64,000 nt of DNA. It comes from UBA6107 sp964533735. GTDB taxonomy: Bacteria; Chloroflexota; Anaerolineae; Anaerolineales; Anaerolineaceae. The stretch spans positions 9,695-73,694 of the forward strand of contig CAZHMD010000012.1 in assembly GCA_964533735.1 (NCBI GenBank), read 5' to 3'. Positions 18,268-26,841 of the stretch are shown here, one piece after another. Made by a program: the position numbers and the translations under genes. Below the pieces are notes generated by a model that made no database searches, was not told the origin of the DNA, and worked only from the letters and a program-made list of their open reading frames with translations. How positions within the stretch are numbered: position 1 is the first letter of the stretch; each line of letters begins with the position of its first letter.

Positions 18268-19141
18268 AGCGTTCCGGGCTCACTGTTCCCTCTTCCACTG
18301 CTTTCACCACCGCGCACCCCGGGTCATCCATATGGGCGCAATCGTTAAACTGGCATTGGGAGACCAGGTCGCGCAATTCCGGAAAATAACCGTCCAGTTC
18401 CTCGGGCTGCGTATCCCAGAGGGAGAGCCTGCGTAATCCGGGCAGATCTGCCACATACCCGCCGCAATCCAGCGGGAACATCTCACGCACGGCAGTGGTA
18501 TGGCGACCGCGGTCGTTAAACCCGCTCACTTCACGCACCGCCAGCCCCAGCCCCGGCTGCAGCGTATTCAAGAGGCTCGACTTGCCCACTCCGGAGGGTC
18601 CGGTGAGCGCTGAGATTCTGTCCTGCAGGGTATCTTGCAAGGCTTTCAAACCTTCGCCCTTCACTACAGAGGTATACAATACCGGGTAACCAATTTGGGG
18701 ATAAATGGAGAAGATCTTTTTGGCGGCCTTCATCCCCACCAGGTCCACCTTGTTGGCCACAATGACCGCCTTAAGGTTCTGCTTTTCCGCGATTACCAAA
18801 AAGCGGTCAAGCATGCGTAAATGCGGCTCCGGTTGCGCGCAGGCAAACACCGCCACCACCTGGTCGGGGTTGGAGAGTAATATCTGCCGGAACATCCCTT
18901 TGGGGGTGGGGTCCAGCCTCACCAGCTCGCTGTGGCGCGCTTCAATCTCCTCAATCGCACCCGTACCATCCGACTGCAAACTGATCTGCACGCGGTCACC
19001 AACGCTGATGATATCTCCCTGGAAGGAACGCCGTTTTAACCTGCCGCGTAATGAGCAGGTTATCTTTCCATTCTCTGTCTGGATCGTGTAAAAACCGGAT
19101 TGAAAGCGGGTTACCCACCCCGGAACAGTCTCCTGACTCAT
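18230..19141 (-). CDS. rsgA: Ribosome small subunit-dependent GTPase RsgA
   Basis: Assembly factor that checks late 30S subunits. Domain order is an N-terminal OB fold, then a circularly permuted GTPase in which G4 (NKVD at 130-133) comes before the P-loop (GPSGVGKSS at 181-189). A C-terminal zinc site follows (Cys263, Cys268, His270, Cys276). 303 residues is a normal length. The start lies 3 bases after the PBP stop and the end overlaps the epimerase frame, so it is in one transcription unit with cell-wall genes. Confidence 0.95.
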   Translation of the reverse strand: MSQETVPGWVTRFQSGFYTIQTENGKITCSLRGRLKRRSFQGDIISVGDRVQISLQSDGTGAIEEIEARHSELVRLDPTPKGMFRQILLSNPDQVVAVFACAQPEPHLRMLDRFLVIAEKQNLKAVIVANKVDLVGMKAAKKIFSIYPQIGYPVLYTSVVKGEGLKALQDTLQDRISALTGPSGVGKSSLLNTLQPGLGLAVREVSGFNDRGRHTTAVREMFPLDCGGYVADLPGLRRLSLWDTQPEELDGYFPELRDLVSQCQFNDCAHMDDPGCAVVKAVEEGTVSPERYESYIRMRLGDA

Positions 19142-19144
19142 TGT

Positions 19145-21322
19145 TTATTCAGCGGTTTCTGTCGGTGAGGGTGTCCGGGTAATATAGTAATCATACTCCC
19201 ACGGGTACCAGGTTTGCACTTCGCCGGTAAAGTAAACTTCAACCACGCGCCGGAAAATAGGCGCGGCAAATTCTGAACCATCGCCGCTGTTTTCTGCGAT
19301 CACTACAATGGCAATATCCGGCTTGTCAGTACGCCCGGCACCGGTAAATCCGGCGAACCAGGCGTGCGGATCTTCAACCGAGGTGGTGGCGGTGCCGGTT
19401 TTACCATAAATGGTAGTTTGCATGCTCCTGAAAGTTCTCACCGCAGTCCCCCGGTCCTCCCTCACCACCATGCGCATCCCCTCTTTCAACGCTGCCAGTG
19501 TTTCAGCGCTAACGGGTAATGTTCCCCGCACCTGGGGAGTAAACGAGGAAATCTCGTTTCCATTGATATCGGTAATGCTCTCGATGATTTGAGGTTTATA
19601 CAGAGTGCCGCCGTTCCCGATGGCAGCCACGAAATCGACTACCTGCAGCGGGGTGACCAGCATATCTCCCTGTCCAATGCCCATCTGCACGGCGGCGCCT
19701 TCGGTCGTGGGGTCTATGATGCTTCCTTCGGTTTCAGCAATTGCTTCAATACCAGTTGCTGAACCCAAACCGAATCCGCGCGCCATGTCAGCCAGGTAAT
19801 TGGCGCCCATCTGGCGGTAAAGGTCCAACCCGAGGTGATAGAACCAGGGGTTGCACGAGCGCATCAGTCCGCCCAGCAGGGTGAGCGTCCCGGAGGGGGG
19901 TAATTCCTTGGTATACGTCCAGTCATCCCCCACAAAACCATCCAGTTCCGTGAACTGGCTGGTGCATTCATAGGTTGTCGTTGTTTCATATAAACCAGAT
20001 TCCAGCGCTGCGGCCGCCGTGACCAGCTTGAACACTGATCCCAGCGGGTAAGAGGATTGCGCCGCCCGGTTTACCAGCGGTGCCTCGGCGTCATTCACCA
20101 GGTCACCCAAAATGAACTGGCTGTTGTAATTATCTGTCTGGAAAACATTGGGGTCAAAACTGGGTGATGACGCCATCGCCAAAATTCGCCCGGTGTCAAT
20201 CTCCATCACCACCACGGCGCCAGTAAAACCCAACAGCGCTTTTTGCACTAATAATTGGAAGTCTTTATCGAGTGTCGTCGTCAGGGTATAGGCTGCCTGT
20301 GGATCGGTATGCGCCAGCAGGGTGGAGTTGGTGCCATCCGGCTGCACCACGTACAGATCAGCGCTCGGTTTCCCTGCCAGGTATTGCTCGCTCGTTTTCT
20401 CGAGCCCGGCTGCTCCGATCTTCTCGTCGCCGGCGTAACCCATGCGTTTGTATTCGTCCAGTTGTTCGGGGGTAATACTGAGCATGTAACCCAATACCTG
20501 GGGAGCCGCTCCGCCGTTAAAGTAATAGCGCCCGGTATAAGGGTTGGTCACAAGTCCGCTGATTTTGTCCAGGGTTCCAGCCCGGTCATCATATCCCTGC
20601 TTGGAAACCTCGCCTACCGGTACATACCAATCGGCTCCCGCAAAACGGTAAAGGTCCTTGATCACATTCTTGGGTTTATTGGTCATCGACGAGAGCATAT
20701 CCAGCAATGTGCCTTCCTGCTTACCGTCGATCTGGCCAGGCCAAACGCCCAACGCCACGGCTTCCGTCTGGGTGGCAAGTGTTTCGCCATTTCTATCATT
20801 GATGTCGCCGCGCGCCGGCTGTTCAATATAGAGCATCAGTTTGTTGCCGCCGCTCAACTCGGGCAGGATCAATCCGTCGTCCCATTGGATCTTCCAGTTT
20901 CCCTGGTCGATGATCAGGTTCATTTCCATTTGGCGGTTCAGATCCCCAAAGAGCGTTGTGGCGTAATTCGCCTGGTAGCTGATCTTGGCAGAATTGGGTT
21001 GAATCAGGGAGGATAGGATTCCTGAACCAAGGCTTTTCAGGGTCAGGCTTTGCGCTGCATCCTGGTATTTCTTAATAAAATCTTCTTCCGTAATGGCATC
21101 ACGGCTGGTGGGTGCCAGCATGGCATACATACCTGCGTAATCGTTTTCTTCCCATTTGGTGAGGAAGTCCTCTGCCGCAGCGGTGGCATCCGGCACACTG
21201 GTTGTTTTTACAACCGGCGTGGGCAGTTCGCCATTAGGAATACTGGTCGGTTGGGGAGTGCCATTTGTACAGGATGTGATCAGGAAAAGGATCAGGATCC
21301 ACAGGATCAGTGTTTTTTTCAT
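19145..21322 (-). CDS. Class B penicillin-binding protein, lipoprotein with MecA_N/NTF2-like domain
   Basis: Cell-wall transpeptidase anchored outside the membrane (725 residues). Lipobox ITSC is at residues 15-18, followed by a Pro/Thr linker. An NTF2-like domain occupies about 47-152, resembling the N-terminal domain of PBP2a and Bacillus PBP3. The dimerisation domain is about 165-330. The transpeptidase carries Ser429-Val-Phe-Lys432, Ser489-Cys-Asn and Lys641-Thr-Gly. The C-terminus ends in a short Thr/Pro stretch. In Gram-positives some PBPs of this layout have low beta-lactam affinity; whether this one does is unknown. It follows maf by about 22 bases. Confidence 0.92.
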   Translation of the reverse strand: MKKTLILWILILFLITSCTNGTPQPTSIPNGELPTPVVKTTSVPDATAAAEDFLTKWEENDYAGMYAMLAPTSRDAITEEDFIKKYQDAAQSLTLKSLGSGILSSLIQPNSAKISYQANYATTLFGDLNRQMEMNLIIDQGNWKIQWDDGLILPELSGGNKLMLYIEQPARGDINDRNGETLATQTEAVALGVWPGQIDGKQEGTLLDMLSSMTNKPKNVIKDLYRFAGADWYVPVGEVSKQGYDDRAGTLDKISGLVTNPYTGRYYFNGGAAPQVLGYMLSITPEQLDEYKRMGYAGDEKIGAAGLEKTSEQYLAGKPSADLYVVQPDGTNSTLLAHTDPQAAYTLTTTLDKDFQLLVQKALLGFTGAVVVMEIDTGRILAMASSPSFDPNVFQTDNYNSQFILGDLVNDAEAPLVNRAAQSSYPLGSVFKLVTAAAALESGLYETTTTYECTSQFTELDGFVGDDWTYTKELPPSGTLTLLGGLMRSCNPWFYHLGLDLYRQMGANYLADMARGFGLGSATGIEAIAETEGSIIDPTTEGAAVQMGIGQGDMLVTPLQVVDFVAAIGNGGTLYKPQIIESITDINGNEISSFTPQVRGTLPVSAETLAALKEGMRMVVREDRGTAVRTFRSMQTTIYGKTGTATTSVEDPHAWFAGFTGAGRTDKPDIAIVVIAENSGDGSEFAAPIFRRVVEVYFTGEVQTWYPWEYDYYITRTPSPTETAE

Positions 21323-21344
21323 AAAGTCCTCCCGGGGTACCGGG

Positions 21345-22013
21345 TTAACCTACTTCTTCTCCTGCCAGGACAAGTTTATAGATCGGGCAGGCATAAGAGA
21401 GGGCATTCTGACATTGGAATGGGATTTCGCGGTGTTCGCCGAATCCCATTTTTCTGAAGGTTCGTTCCACATGGCACAGCGGCAGACCCATCACACTGGC
21501 ATAACATCCGGCAAACTTGACCACCGGGCGAAATTCCGGGTGCTGGATGGCGTAAGCTCCAGCTTTGTCCAACGGATCGTTGGTCGCCAGGTAAGCCTCA
21601 AGTTCGTCATCGCTGTAGCGGCGCAGATGCACCGGCGTGGAGCAAGTGGTTGACTGCATGATCCCTTTGGCTGGGACCATGATTGTGATCGCAGTATGAA
21701 CGTAATGCATCCTGCCGCGCAGTTGTTTGAGCATGCGGCGGGCATCCTCCATATCAGCAGGTTTGCCCATGATCTCTGTATTATCCACCACCACCGTATC
21801 GGCTGCCAGTACAACCCCGTTAAAGGGCGCAAAATTGGCACACACCCTCGCTTTGGTTTCCGCCAGGCGCTGAACATAATCCAGGGGAGCTTCATCTGGC
21901 TTGGGGGTCTCGTCAACATCGGCAGCGTGTGTGCTAAAACGCAGCCCCGTCCAGCCGAGGATTTCCTTCCGGCGGGGAGAATTTGAAGCAAGGACGATAT
22001 CAGGAAAGACCAT
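21345..22013 (-). CDS. maf: Maf-like nucleotide pyrophosphatase
   Basis: House-cleaning pyrophosphatase acting on dTTP/UTP or modified nucleotides. The N-terminus VLASNSPRRKEIL and the later AADTVVV and GKP elements are Maf signatures, and ATNDPLDKAGAYAIQ is the C-terminal one. The longest frame begins at 22070, but the family always starts just before the LASxSPRR motif, so I place the start at 22013. No ribosome site is seen there; TAGAAT ends 7 bases before the ATG, so a leaderless message is possible. It is the first gene of the maf-PBP-rsgA run. Confidence 0.9.
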   Translation of the reverse strand: MVFPDIVLASNSPRRKEILGWTGLRFSTHAADVDETPKPDEAPLDYVQRLAETKARVCANFAPFNGVVLAADTVVVDNTEIMGKPADMEDARRMLKQLRGRMHYVHTAITIMVPAKGIMQSTTCSTPVHLRRYSDDELEAYLATNDPLDKAGAYAIQHPEFRPVVKFAGCYASVMGLPLCHVERTFRKMGFGEHREIPFQCQNALSYACPIYKLVLAGEEVG

Positions 22014-22056
22014 GTTGATAATTCTAACACAACGCACATCTGATTCCCCGGAAGGG

Positions 22057-22084
22057 TTCACCGCAGCCAAATATTGTGTAGAAT
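22057..22084 (+). promoter_or_regulatory. Candidate promoter for xpt
   Basis: TTCACC (22057-22062) and TAGAAT (22079-22084) are 16 bases apart, ending 28 bases before the xpt ATG. The match is moderate. The leader would be too short for a purine riboswitch. Confidence 0.4.
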
Positions 22085-22112
22085 AAGGTAACCTTTTATC
22101 CGGGAGGCACGT

Positions 22113-22685
22113 ATGAGTTTACTTAAAACACGCATTAGGCAGGAAGGTCGCAACCTCGGTGGAGGTATCCTCAAGGTGGATAGCATCATCAACCACCAGG
22201 TTGACCCGCTCATCATGGACGAATGCGGCAAGGAACTGGCACAGCGTTTTGCCAGCACGGGTGCCACCCGTATTCTCACTGCTGAGATTTCTGGTATCGC
22301 CCCCGCCCTGATGACCGCCCGCTACCTTGGAATCCCGGTGGTTTATGCCCGCAAGACACGCCCCATCACCATGCCAGACACGGTCTACCTCACCGTGGCA
22401 CCCTCCCACACCAAGGGACGCACCGTGGAATTGATCGTCTCGCCGGAATATCTTAAACCGCTTGAAAAGGTGCTCATCATCGATGACTTCCTCGCAACCG
22501 GTGCCACCATCCAGGGATTGGTGCGCCTCACCCAGGCTGCTGGCGCGGAAGTCTGCGGCATCGGCACCCTCATCGAAAAGACTTTTGAGGGCGGACGTGA
22601 AGCGCTTACCTACCTTAATGTACCCATAGTTGCCCTTGTTCAGATCACCAACATGGATGATGGAAAGATCGAAATAGCTGATTGA
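22113..22685 (+). CDS. xpt: Xanthine phosphoribosyltransferase
   Basis: Salvages xanthine to XMP with PRPP. The 190-residue protein has the family N-terminus (LKVDSIINHQVDPLIM) and the PRPP-binding loop VLIIDDFLATGAT at about residues 127-139. GGAGG lies 5 bases before the ATG. The stop is 8 bases before guaA, whose product turns XMP into GMP, so the pair forms a short path from xanthine to GMP. Confidence 0.94.
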   Translation: MSLLKTRIRQEGRNLGGGILKVDSIINHQVDPLIMDECGKELAQRFASTGATRILTAEISGIAPALMTARYLGIPVVYARKTRPITMPDTVYLTVAPSHTKGRTVELIVSPEYLKPLEKVLIIDDFLATGATIQGLVRLTQAAGAEVCGIGTLIEKTFEGGREALTYLNVPIVALVQITNMDDGKIEIAD

Positions 22686-22693
22686 GCCGCTAA

Positions 22694-24250
22694 ATGACTG
22701 ACGCCATCGCCATCCTTGATTTTGGATCCCAGTACACCCAGCTCATCGCCAGGCGTGTGAGGGAATTGCAGGTGTACTGTGAGATCTACCCCTGGGATGC
22801 TCCGCCTGAGGATTTCAATCGCCTTTCACCCCTTGGTTACATCCTCTCCGGCGGACCGTCTTCCGTGTACGACCCGGGTGCCCCGGTCATTTCTCCAGCA
22901 ATTCTAAATAGCGGGTTGCCCATCCTCGGCATCTGCTACGGCATGCAGGCGCTGGTGCATGCCCTCGGCGGGACTGTTGCCTCCTCCACCACACGGGAGT
23001 ACGGCCAGGCGGAAATTGATGTCCCCACTGCTAATCCGCTTCTCCCTTCGGGGAGTTGTTCCGTGTGGATGTCTCACGGTGACCGGGTGGAATCTCTTCC
23101 CGCCGGATTCAGTTCGATTGCCAGTTCCTCCAACAGCCCTGTTGCAGCCATTGCACATTCCAGTCAGCGCATCTTTGGGCTGCAATTCCATCCCGAGGTG
23201 CGCCACACACCCCGCGGGCAGGAAATCGTGTCAAATTTCGTTCTAACCATCTGCAAAGCCAAAGCAGATTGGACAGCGGAAAATATCATCCATCAGGCGG
23301 TCAGCAGCATCCGCACGCAGGTGGGCGAGGAGCGCGTCATCTCTGCCACCAGCGGCGGTGTGGATTCCACGGTCGCCACCGCGCTTGTCCACCAGGCTGT
23401 GGGAGATCGCCTGGATGCTGTCTTTGTGGATACCGGCCTCATGCGCCAGGGAGAACCGCAGCAGGTGGTAACCTCCTTCCGCGAGAAAATGGGAGTGCGC
23501 CTTCACCCCGTTGACGCTTCCAGCGAATTCATTTCCGCCCTGAGCGGCATCACTGAGCCGGAGCGCAAACGCAAGGTGATCGGTTCCCTCTTTATTCATC
23601 TATTCGAACAGCAGGCCGCCAAACTTGGGAATCCCCCATACCTGGTGCAGGGCACGATCTATCCGGATGTCGTCGAATCCTCCGCCACCACGCAGGGAAA
23701 AGCGGAGCGCATCAAATCCCATCACAATGTCGGCGGCTTGCCGGAACAAATGCGCTTCAAACTCGTTGAACCCTTGCGGAATCTTTTCAAGGATGAAGTC
23801 CGCAAGATCGGAGAAGCCATGGGGGTGGCACCCGAGCTGGTGTGGCGTCAGCCTTTCCCTGGACCGGGGTTGGGAGTGCGCTGCCTTGGAGAAGTGACCG
23901 CCGAACGCGTGGAGCGCTTGCGCCAGGCCGACCATATTTTCATCTCCGAACTCACCGCGGCTGGTTTGATCAATCGAAAAACATCAACTGACAATACCCT
24001 CATCTCCCAGGCTTTTGCCGCCTTGCTGCCTGTGCGCGCCGTCGGCGTGATGGGCGACAAACGCACCTATGCCGAAGTGGTGGCGCTGCGCGCGGTGACG
24101 ACTGAGGATTTTATGACCGCTGATTGGGCGGTTCTGCCGCCAGCATTGCTTGCGCGCATCTCCAACCGCATTGTCAACGAGGTGAGCGGGGTTAACCGCG
24201 TGGTGTACGACATCACCAGCAAACCCCCCGCCACCGTGGAATGGGAATAG
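22694..24250 (+). CDS. guaA: GMP synthase (glutamine-hydrolysing)
   Basis: Converts XMP to GMP. The 518-residue enzyme has a class I glutamine amidotransferase domain with nucleophile Cys81 (GICYGMQ) and the FHPE histidine-glutamate pair near 172. The ATP pyrophosphatase domain has the P-loop TSGGVDSTVA near 218. The C-terminal dimerisation domain ends with the usual TSKPPATVEWE. No defects seen. It is co-oriented with xpt. Confidence 0.98.
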   Translation: MTDAIAILDFGSQYTQLIARRVRELQVYCEIYPWDAPPEDFNRLSPLGYILSGGPSSVYDPGAPVISPAILNSGLPILGICYGMQALVHALGGTVASSTTREYGQAEIDVPTANPLLPSGSCSVWMSHGDRVESLPAGFSSIASSSNSPVAAIAHSSQRIFGLQFHPEVRHTPRGQEIVSNFVLTICKAKADWTAENIIHQAVSSIRTQVGEERVISATSGGVDSTVATALVHQAVGDRLDAVFVDTGLMRQGEPQQVVTSFREKMGVRLHPVDASSEFISALSGITEPERKRKVIGSLFIHLFEQQAAKLGNPPYLVQGTIYPDVVESSATTQGKAERIKSHHNVGGLPEQMRFKLVEPLRNLFKDEVRKIGEAMGVAPELVWRQPFPGPGLGVRCLGEVTAERVERLRQADHIFISELTAAGLINRKTSTDNTLISQAFAALLPVRAVGVMGDKRTYAEVVALRAVTTEDFMTADWAVLPPALLARISNRIVNEVSGVNRVVYDITSKPPATVEWE

Positions 24251-24269
24251 CGTAATTGGAATAGCAGAA

Positions 24270-24848
24270 ATGATCCTTTATCACGGAACAAATAACGGCA
24301 ATATTGATAAGCTTATTCCCATGCAAGCTGACCATGATCGCCCTTATATTTACCTCACAGAAAACGAGGTGGTAGCAAGTTTTTACACTATCAATTGCGT
24401 TGACCGCCCCTTTTACTGGTTCCCTTATGGGTTTACCCGCGAGCACATTCCTAAGTACGACGAGACCTACCCAGATGCATTACATGAAGCATGTAATGGG
24501 AAAATCAGTTTCATCTATACCGTAGATACAACCTTGGAAAAACTTGTTCCGTTTAAGAATATCCCAGGTGCCTGGTTATCTACCGTTTCGCTTGAGGTTG
24601 TCCGCAAAAAAGAAATCTCAGACCCATATTCATGGTTTCTGGAGTGTGAAAGAAACGGGAAACTTGTTATTTCAAGGTACGAGAATAAAACTGATCGTGA
24701 ACTTCTAGGTTGGGATATGCTAATCTTAGAATACATCAGTGAAAAAAAGATGATTGACACGCCTGATTGTTCTTATGCCAAATTCGTCCGCGAGAAGTTT
24801 CCCCATGTTTGGAATCGCTATGAGGAACTAGAATTTGGATACGGGTGA
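24270..24848 (+). CDS. Uncharacterised protein with ADP-ribosyltransferase-like N-terminus
   Basis: 192 residues, AT-rich compared with the genes on both sides, starting 19 bases after guaA. It opens MILYHGTNNGNIDKLIP and soon has PYIYLTENEVVASFY. A Tyr-His-Gly-Thr strand followed by a Tyr-containing strand and an Ala/Phe helix is the layout of small ART/PARP-fold proteins, such as the DUF3990 type. A matching catalytic acid cannot be fixed by eye. There is no signal peptide or membrane segment. I do not recognise the specific family. The base composition suggests acquisition; it could be a toxin-like or DNA/RNA-modifying enzyme, but that is unproven. Confidence 0.55.
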   Translation: MILYHGTNNGNIDKLIPMQADHDRPYIYLTENEVVASFYTINCVDRPFYWFPYGFTREHIPKYDETYPDALHEACNGKISFIYTVDTTLEKLVPFKNIPGAWLSTVSLEVVRKKEISDPYSWFLECERNGKLVISRYENKTDRELLGWDMLILEYISEKKMIDTPDCSYAKFVREKFPHVWNRYEELEFGYG

Positions 24849-24893
24849 AATTTTCGGTTTTGCGAATCGTTTTGCCTTACAATTGATGGTGCG

Positions 24894-26810
24894 ATGATAC
24901 ATACCCCTAGGATGCTATACAAGGTTGTTTCTTTTCTCCTGCTAGTTGGAGCAATTATGGGATTGGCAGTAGATCCTGCCAGCGCCGTTACCCGCAACCA
25001 ACTGACCATCGCCAACCTGGATACATCCCATTTTCCGGATATAAGTCTTTACTTCTGGGCATTTGATGGCACCGGCTCCTTTGTCAAAAACATTCAGGGC
25101 AGTGAACTTCGCATTCACGAGAACGGGACGGTTATGCCCGCCTCTACAATTGAGATGCTGGAGCCTGGCGTGCGTTTCATCACGGTCGTCAATGAGGGTC
25201 CAACCCTCGCCAACCGCTATTCCATGGTGGTGCGCATCGATAAGTTCAAAGAAGCCCTTTTAGCGTGGGCTCAGGCGCAGCCTGCCACGTCGATGGATGA
25301 CTTCAGCCTCGTCAACAATCAGGGCGCGATCGTTTACAACCAGTCCAATCCGGCGGACTGGGAAGAAACCATCACCAATTACCTGCCGAATTTGAGAAAA
25401 GCCACTCCGGGATTGGCGGGGCTATCTTCCGCACTTGACCAGGCGATTTCCTCCAGTGGACCCACTCGCAAGACTCCCGCCATCCTTTACATCACCGCCG
25501 TGCCTGAAGACAACCAGGAGGATGGATTGCGCGAACTTACTTCACGCGCGGTTACCTCGGGTGTGCGCCTTTTCATCTGGGTCGTTGGTCCGCAGGATTA
25601 CGCCACCACGAAAACCGGAACTCTGTTGATGCAGGCAGCTGAAGATACCAATGGCGATTTCTTTATTCTATCCGCAGCTGAAGACCTGCCTGAGATATCC
25701 AGCTACCTGGATCCGTTAAGATACGTCTATCATGTGACCTATCGATCCGGCATAAAAACCAGCGGCCGCCATACCCTCAAACTGCAGGTTCGCAGGCAGT
25801 CTGTTGCTCTGGATTCTTCTGATATACCCTTCCAGCTGACGGTGGCATCTCCAAAACCGATCTTCCTTTCGCCGCCTGCCACCCTCACGCGCACCTGGGT
25901 GGAAACTGAGAAGCGCCGCGAGTACATTCTTACACCAGATGTGGTGGAGATTCCCTATCTGCTCGAATTTCCCGATGGATTTGACCGTGATCTTGAATAT
26001 GCGCGCTTGCTCGTGGACGGCAAACTGGCTGCCGAGGATAATTCACTCCCCTTCGACTCTCTCACCTGGGATATCAGCGAGATCCAGGCATCCGGCTCTT
26101 ACCAGTTGAAAGTGGTTGTACAGGATGTTGTGGGATTGAAAGGGGAAACCATAGAAGTGCCGGTGGATATTGTCGTCGCTGAAAAACCGCTCACCTGGTT
26201 TCAACGCCTTACTGCAAAGTTTTCCTGGCTCACCTTCATTCCGATCGCCCTGGTAGCCGGCTCCACGGTTCTCATCCTGCTCATCGGTTGGAAAACCGTC
26301 AGGAAGAATCTTGCCTTCCGCTCCGCCCGCTCGCATCGTTTGCAGGATCCAGTGACTCAGCCGGTTGAGATCAGCGGAGAATCCGTGATATTGGCCAGCA
26401 AAGCCGATTCTCCTGACGCCTGGCCGCGCATCCCAGGGGATGGACCTGCTCTTGCCCGCCTGCTGCTGCTTGCCAGCGGAAAACCCGGTACACCTGAAAA
26501 GCACGAGATACCTATCAGTGAATTTGAGATCACCCTCGGCAGCGATTCTACCAAAGCGAAGGTGCTCCTCAATTACCCGCTCGTCAGCCCGCTGCATGCG
26601 CGCATCTACCTGGACGAAGAAAAGAAATTCCGCGTTGCAGATTTGAACTCCGCTGCCGGCACCTGGTTGAACTATGCCCCGGTCAGCAGCCGAGGTGCCC
26701 ATCTGGAACACGGGGATGTGCTCCAGTTTGGCCGCGCCAGTTTTCGCTTTGAACAGTTGGGAGTGGAAACGAAGAGACTGCGCGTCGTGCGTTTGCCAGA
26801 CGAAGAATAA
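24894..26810 (+). CDS. Membrane protein with extracellular VWA-like region and cytoplasmic FHA domain
   Basis: 638 residues. A signal peptide covers about residues 1-32 (FLLLVGAIMGLAVDPASA). The extracellular part to about 445 has a VWA-like segment (YSMVVRIDKFKEALLAWAQ, later ILYITAVPEDNQEDGL) and a beta-rich part. One membrane helix lies at about 452-477. A cytoplasmic FHA domain spans about 535-625 (ITLGSDSTKAKVLLNYPLVSPLHARIY). FHA domains bind phosphothreonine, so it may couple an outside event to a Ser/Thr kinase inside; no kinase gene is in the window. The VWA metal-site motif is not clear. An alternative start is the second ATG at 24912. Confidence 0.72.
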   Translation: MIHTPRMLYKVVSFLLLVGAIMGLAVDPASAVTRNQLTIANLDTSHFPDISLYFWAFDGTGSFVKNIQGSELRIHENGTVMPASTIEMLEPGVRFITVVNEGPTLANRYSMVVRIDKFKEALLAWAQAQPATSMDDFSLVNNQGAIVYNQSNPADWEETITNYLPNLRKATPGLAGLSSALDQAISSSGPTRKTPAILYITAVPEDNQEDGLRELTSRAVTSGVRLFIWVVGPQDYATTKTGTLLMQAAEDTNGDFFILSAAEDLPEISSYLDPLRYVYHVTYRSGIKTSGRHTLKLQVRRQSVALDSSDIPFQLTVASPKPIFLSPPATLTRTWVETEKRREYILTPDVVEIPYLLEFPDGFDRDLEYARLLVDGKLAAEDNSLPFDSLTWDISEIQASGSYQLKVVVQDVVGLKGETIEVPVDIVVAEKPLTWFQRLTAKFSWLTFIPIALVAGSTVLILLIGWKTVRKNLAFRSARSHRLQDPVTQPVEISGESVILASKADSPDAWPRIPGDGPALARLLLLASGKPGTPEKHEIPISEFEITLGSDSTKAKVLLNYPLVSPLHARIYLDEEKKFRVADLNSAAGTWLNYAPVSSRGAHLEHGDVLQFGRASFRFEQLGVETKRLRVVRLPDEE

Positions 26811-26820
26811 GCCAGTCCGA

Positions 26821-26838
26821 ATTATTTCTAGAAATAAT
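26821..26838. repeat. Perfect 18-base palindrome between convergent genes
   Basis: ATTATTTCTAGAAATAAT lies in the 31-base gap between two convergent stop codons. The AT stem is weak and has no T-run outside it, so a terminator role is only possible. Confidence 0.45.
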
Positions 26839-26841
26839 GAC

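Noticed and set aside
22014..22112. Possible purine riboswitch before xpt
   Set aside because: The candidate promoter leaves a leader of only about 20 bases, too short for an aptamer, and no three-stem core is visible.
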